The notes beneath the pieces were generated by a model. The model did no database searches and was not told the DNA's origin. It saw only the letters and a list, made by a program, of their open reading frames with translations. From assembly GCA_963676865.2 (NCBI GenBank), contig CAXXSS010000001.1, positions 434,001 to 498,000 on the forward strand: 64,000 nt of DNA, read 5' to 3'. The DNA is from JAAYUD01 sp963676865 (GTDB lineage Bacteria > Bacteroidota > Bacteroidia > Bacteroidales > Bacteroidaceae). This document shows positions 62,781-64,000 of the stretch, piece after piece. Positions within the stretch are counted from its first letter, which is position 1. Each line of letters opens with the position of its first letter. The position numbers were made by a program, and so were the translations under genes.

Positions 62781-64000
62781 CTACTGCCCCTGCCACACGC
62801 AGTAACCGCTGGTGCGATTGCCATTGACGAGGCTCGCACCAGAACTGCCCAAGCTCAGGCAGTAGGCGTACGTGGCATTAGGGTAGGGGTAGGGCGTAGA
62901 CGACCAATAGTAGCCCATCGTACCACCACTAAAGAAACTGTTATAATTGCCCTTCGTATAGCCGGCAAGCGGCAGAAAGAAGTAGTCGGTACTCAAATTT
63001 AATGCACTAATTTGAGTAGAAGTCATACCGGACAATGCCACGGAACTACTAATTTGGGTGCCGGTAAAAGCACTAGTTGAGGAAAAGCCTGTGATTTTTG
63101 ATTGCTTCAAAAACCACATACCTACTTTAGTAGTAAGGCCGTTAACCATAGTATAGCTTTTGGTATTACCACCATTAGCCCCCTGGTTACCGTCATCCCA
63201 ATAGTATTGAGCACTCAAATACCAACTAATTGCGTTATAGTTAGGACAATTCTTGCAAGCATAGATGGCATGAATAGTGTAGTCAGTAGGGTCGTTGGAT
63301 ACAGTAGTGGTATTGGCATTGGTAGGTTTAACGCCCACGGTTGCAGACTGATAATCAGTGGCATCCCAAGTGTAAACTTTGGAATAATCAATAGGAGCAT
63401 TAGCTAGCGCCAGCGGCTTGGACTTAACCTGAGCGGCAGCCAAACCGAAGTTGCTTAACGTGATGGTGCGGGCAGTATAAACATTGCCAGTACCATCCGA
63501 GCACGAAACGATGAGAATACCGTTAATGGCACTGAAAGGCCAAGTCATAAAGTAGACATCCACCACCCCAGCTGTCGTCGGGGTAATAGTAGCGCTCCAG
63601 TTTGTGCCCCAAGAGCCCGTCAATACATTGAGACTGCCGTCCGCCTTGAAAGTAGCAGTTCCACCGTTACCGGGAAGGATATTGGCGGCCGAAGAAGTGA
63701 GCGTCACCGTAACAGGATAGCTCGTAGAGAAGGTGCTACTCGTGAGGTGAAGGTTCATCATGCCGAAAAGATGGTGCATCGTCAACAACGCAGGTTTACC
63801 CGTACTGTAGTTCACACTGGCGCTACCATAGAGCGCATCGTAGGTGGCGCAGTCCGTCAACGTACCCTTCTGGCTCGCCAACGTGGTAGCCGCAAGGGAA
63901 CTCGTACCATCAGTTGCCACAGTGGGTATATAGGTTCCACCCGCATTACTGGAGAAAGCATAGAGCCGTGCACCCGGATTGTAGCGATAGCCGACACCGC
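62781..64000 (-). CDS. Fimbrillin-like lipoprotein (paralogue 2), partial
   Basis: The minus-strand frame is open from the window end to the stop at 62781; the true start lies beyond 64000. Readable product includes RYNPGARLYAFSSNAGG, MHHLFGMMNLHL, ACKNCPNYNAISWYL, YFFLPLAGYTK, YYWSSTPYP and terminal CVWQGQ. Same layout as the gene at 60956. The central beta region (around 63640-63790) is nearly identical in DNA to 61780-61930, while the C-terminal tips differ, suggesting recent duplication with diversification or recombination. Confidence 0.8.
   Translation of the reverse strand, partial: GVGYRYNPGARLYAFSSNAGGTYIPTVATDGTSSLAATTLASQKGTLTDCATYDALYGSASVNYSTGKPALLTMHHLFGMMNLHLTSSTFSTSYPVTVTLTSSAANILPGNGGTATFKADGSLNVLTGSWGTNWSATITPTTAGVVDVYFMTWPFSAINGILIVSCSDGTGNVYTARTITLSNFGLAAAQVKSKPLALANAPIDYSKVYTWDATDYQSATVGVKPTNANTTTVSNDPTDYTIHAIYACKNCPNYNAISWYLSAQYYWDDGNQGANGGNTKSYTMVNGLTTKVGMWFLKQSKITGFSSTSAFTGTQISSSVALSGMTSTQISALNLSTDYFFLPLAGYTKGNYNSFFSGGTMGYYWSSTPYPYPNATYAYCLSLGSSGASLVNGNRTSGYCVWQGQ

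Overview
The window reads as a Bacteroidales chromosome (Bacteroides or a close relative). Grounds are two SusC/SusD pairs, BACON, fimbrillin and Lcl-type surface lipoproteins, a subclass A2 class A beta-lactamase, and many -7 boxes of the Bacteroidetes form TAnnTTTG upstream of genes. Assignments come from reading motifs; no database search was run.

Layout. 1-610: partial trehalose-6-phosphate synthase. 611-1663: non-coding, with a 22-bp phased repeat and a possible small RNA. 1709-1781: tRNA-Phe. 1897-5773: AraC regulator, thioredoxin lipoprotein and an ExbB/ExbD/ExbD operon. 6067-10598: first SusC/SusD pair, facing an alpha/beta hydrolase. 12896-15211: LysR regulator divergent from a membrane-protein/cytidylate-kinase-like fusion. 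15261-35479: a large locus that looks dedicated to glycerophosphodiesters or another glycerol-phosphate-containing substrate. It has two calcineurin-type phosphoesterases, SusC/SusD, a BACON lipoprotein, a propeller protein, an organophosphate antiporter, a DeoR/GlpR regulator, an SGNH hydrolase, a HAD phosphatase and divergent glpABC. 35527-45694: housekeeping and accessory genes (esterase plus beta-lactamase, winged-helix protein, Dph6-like ATPase, DUF2867, methyltransferase, HNH protein, GH31, serine hydrolase).

45695-55150 is an accessory and defence region. A TIR gene is followed 2 nt later by a caspase-like protease gene, the arrangement of the recently described TIR/caspase (type IV) Thoeris systems. 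Next comes a protein with a DisA-like nucleotide-binding domain that has lost its RHR motif. Then a three-gene operon, PLD nuclease with a probable EVE-like reader, a DUF5677-like protein and a Lit-like HExxH metallopeptidase, lies between two decayed phage tail-gene remnants. I regard this operon as the best candidate for a poorly described defence system.

55371-64000: a PorT-like barrel, a fimbrillin/Lcl lipoprotein, an S26-like peptidase / PqqD / ABC transporter operon, a 65-residue peptide, and two tandem paralogous fimbrillin-like lipoproteins, the second cut by the window end.

The intergenic DNA carries a recurring unusual structure. At least five loci (1048, 11107, 29182, 45739, 46440) have ungapped arrays of diverged units with an exact 22-bp period, many containing short dyads. 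A sixth (about 60613) has a 21/42-bp period. Two of these neighbour a conserved ~200-250 bp element with inverted-repeat ends (29489-29750 and, inverted, 45903-46161), each next to a long hairpin whose arms differ in sequence between copies but remain self-complementary.
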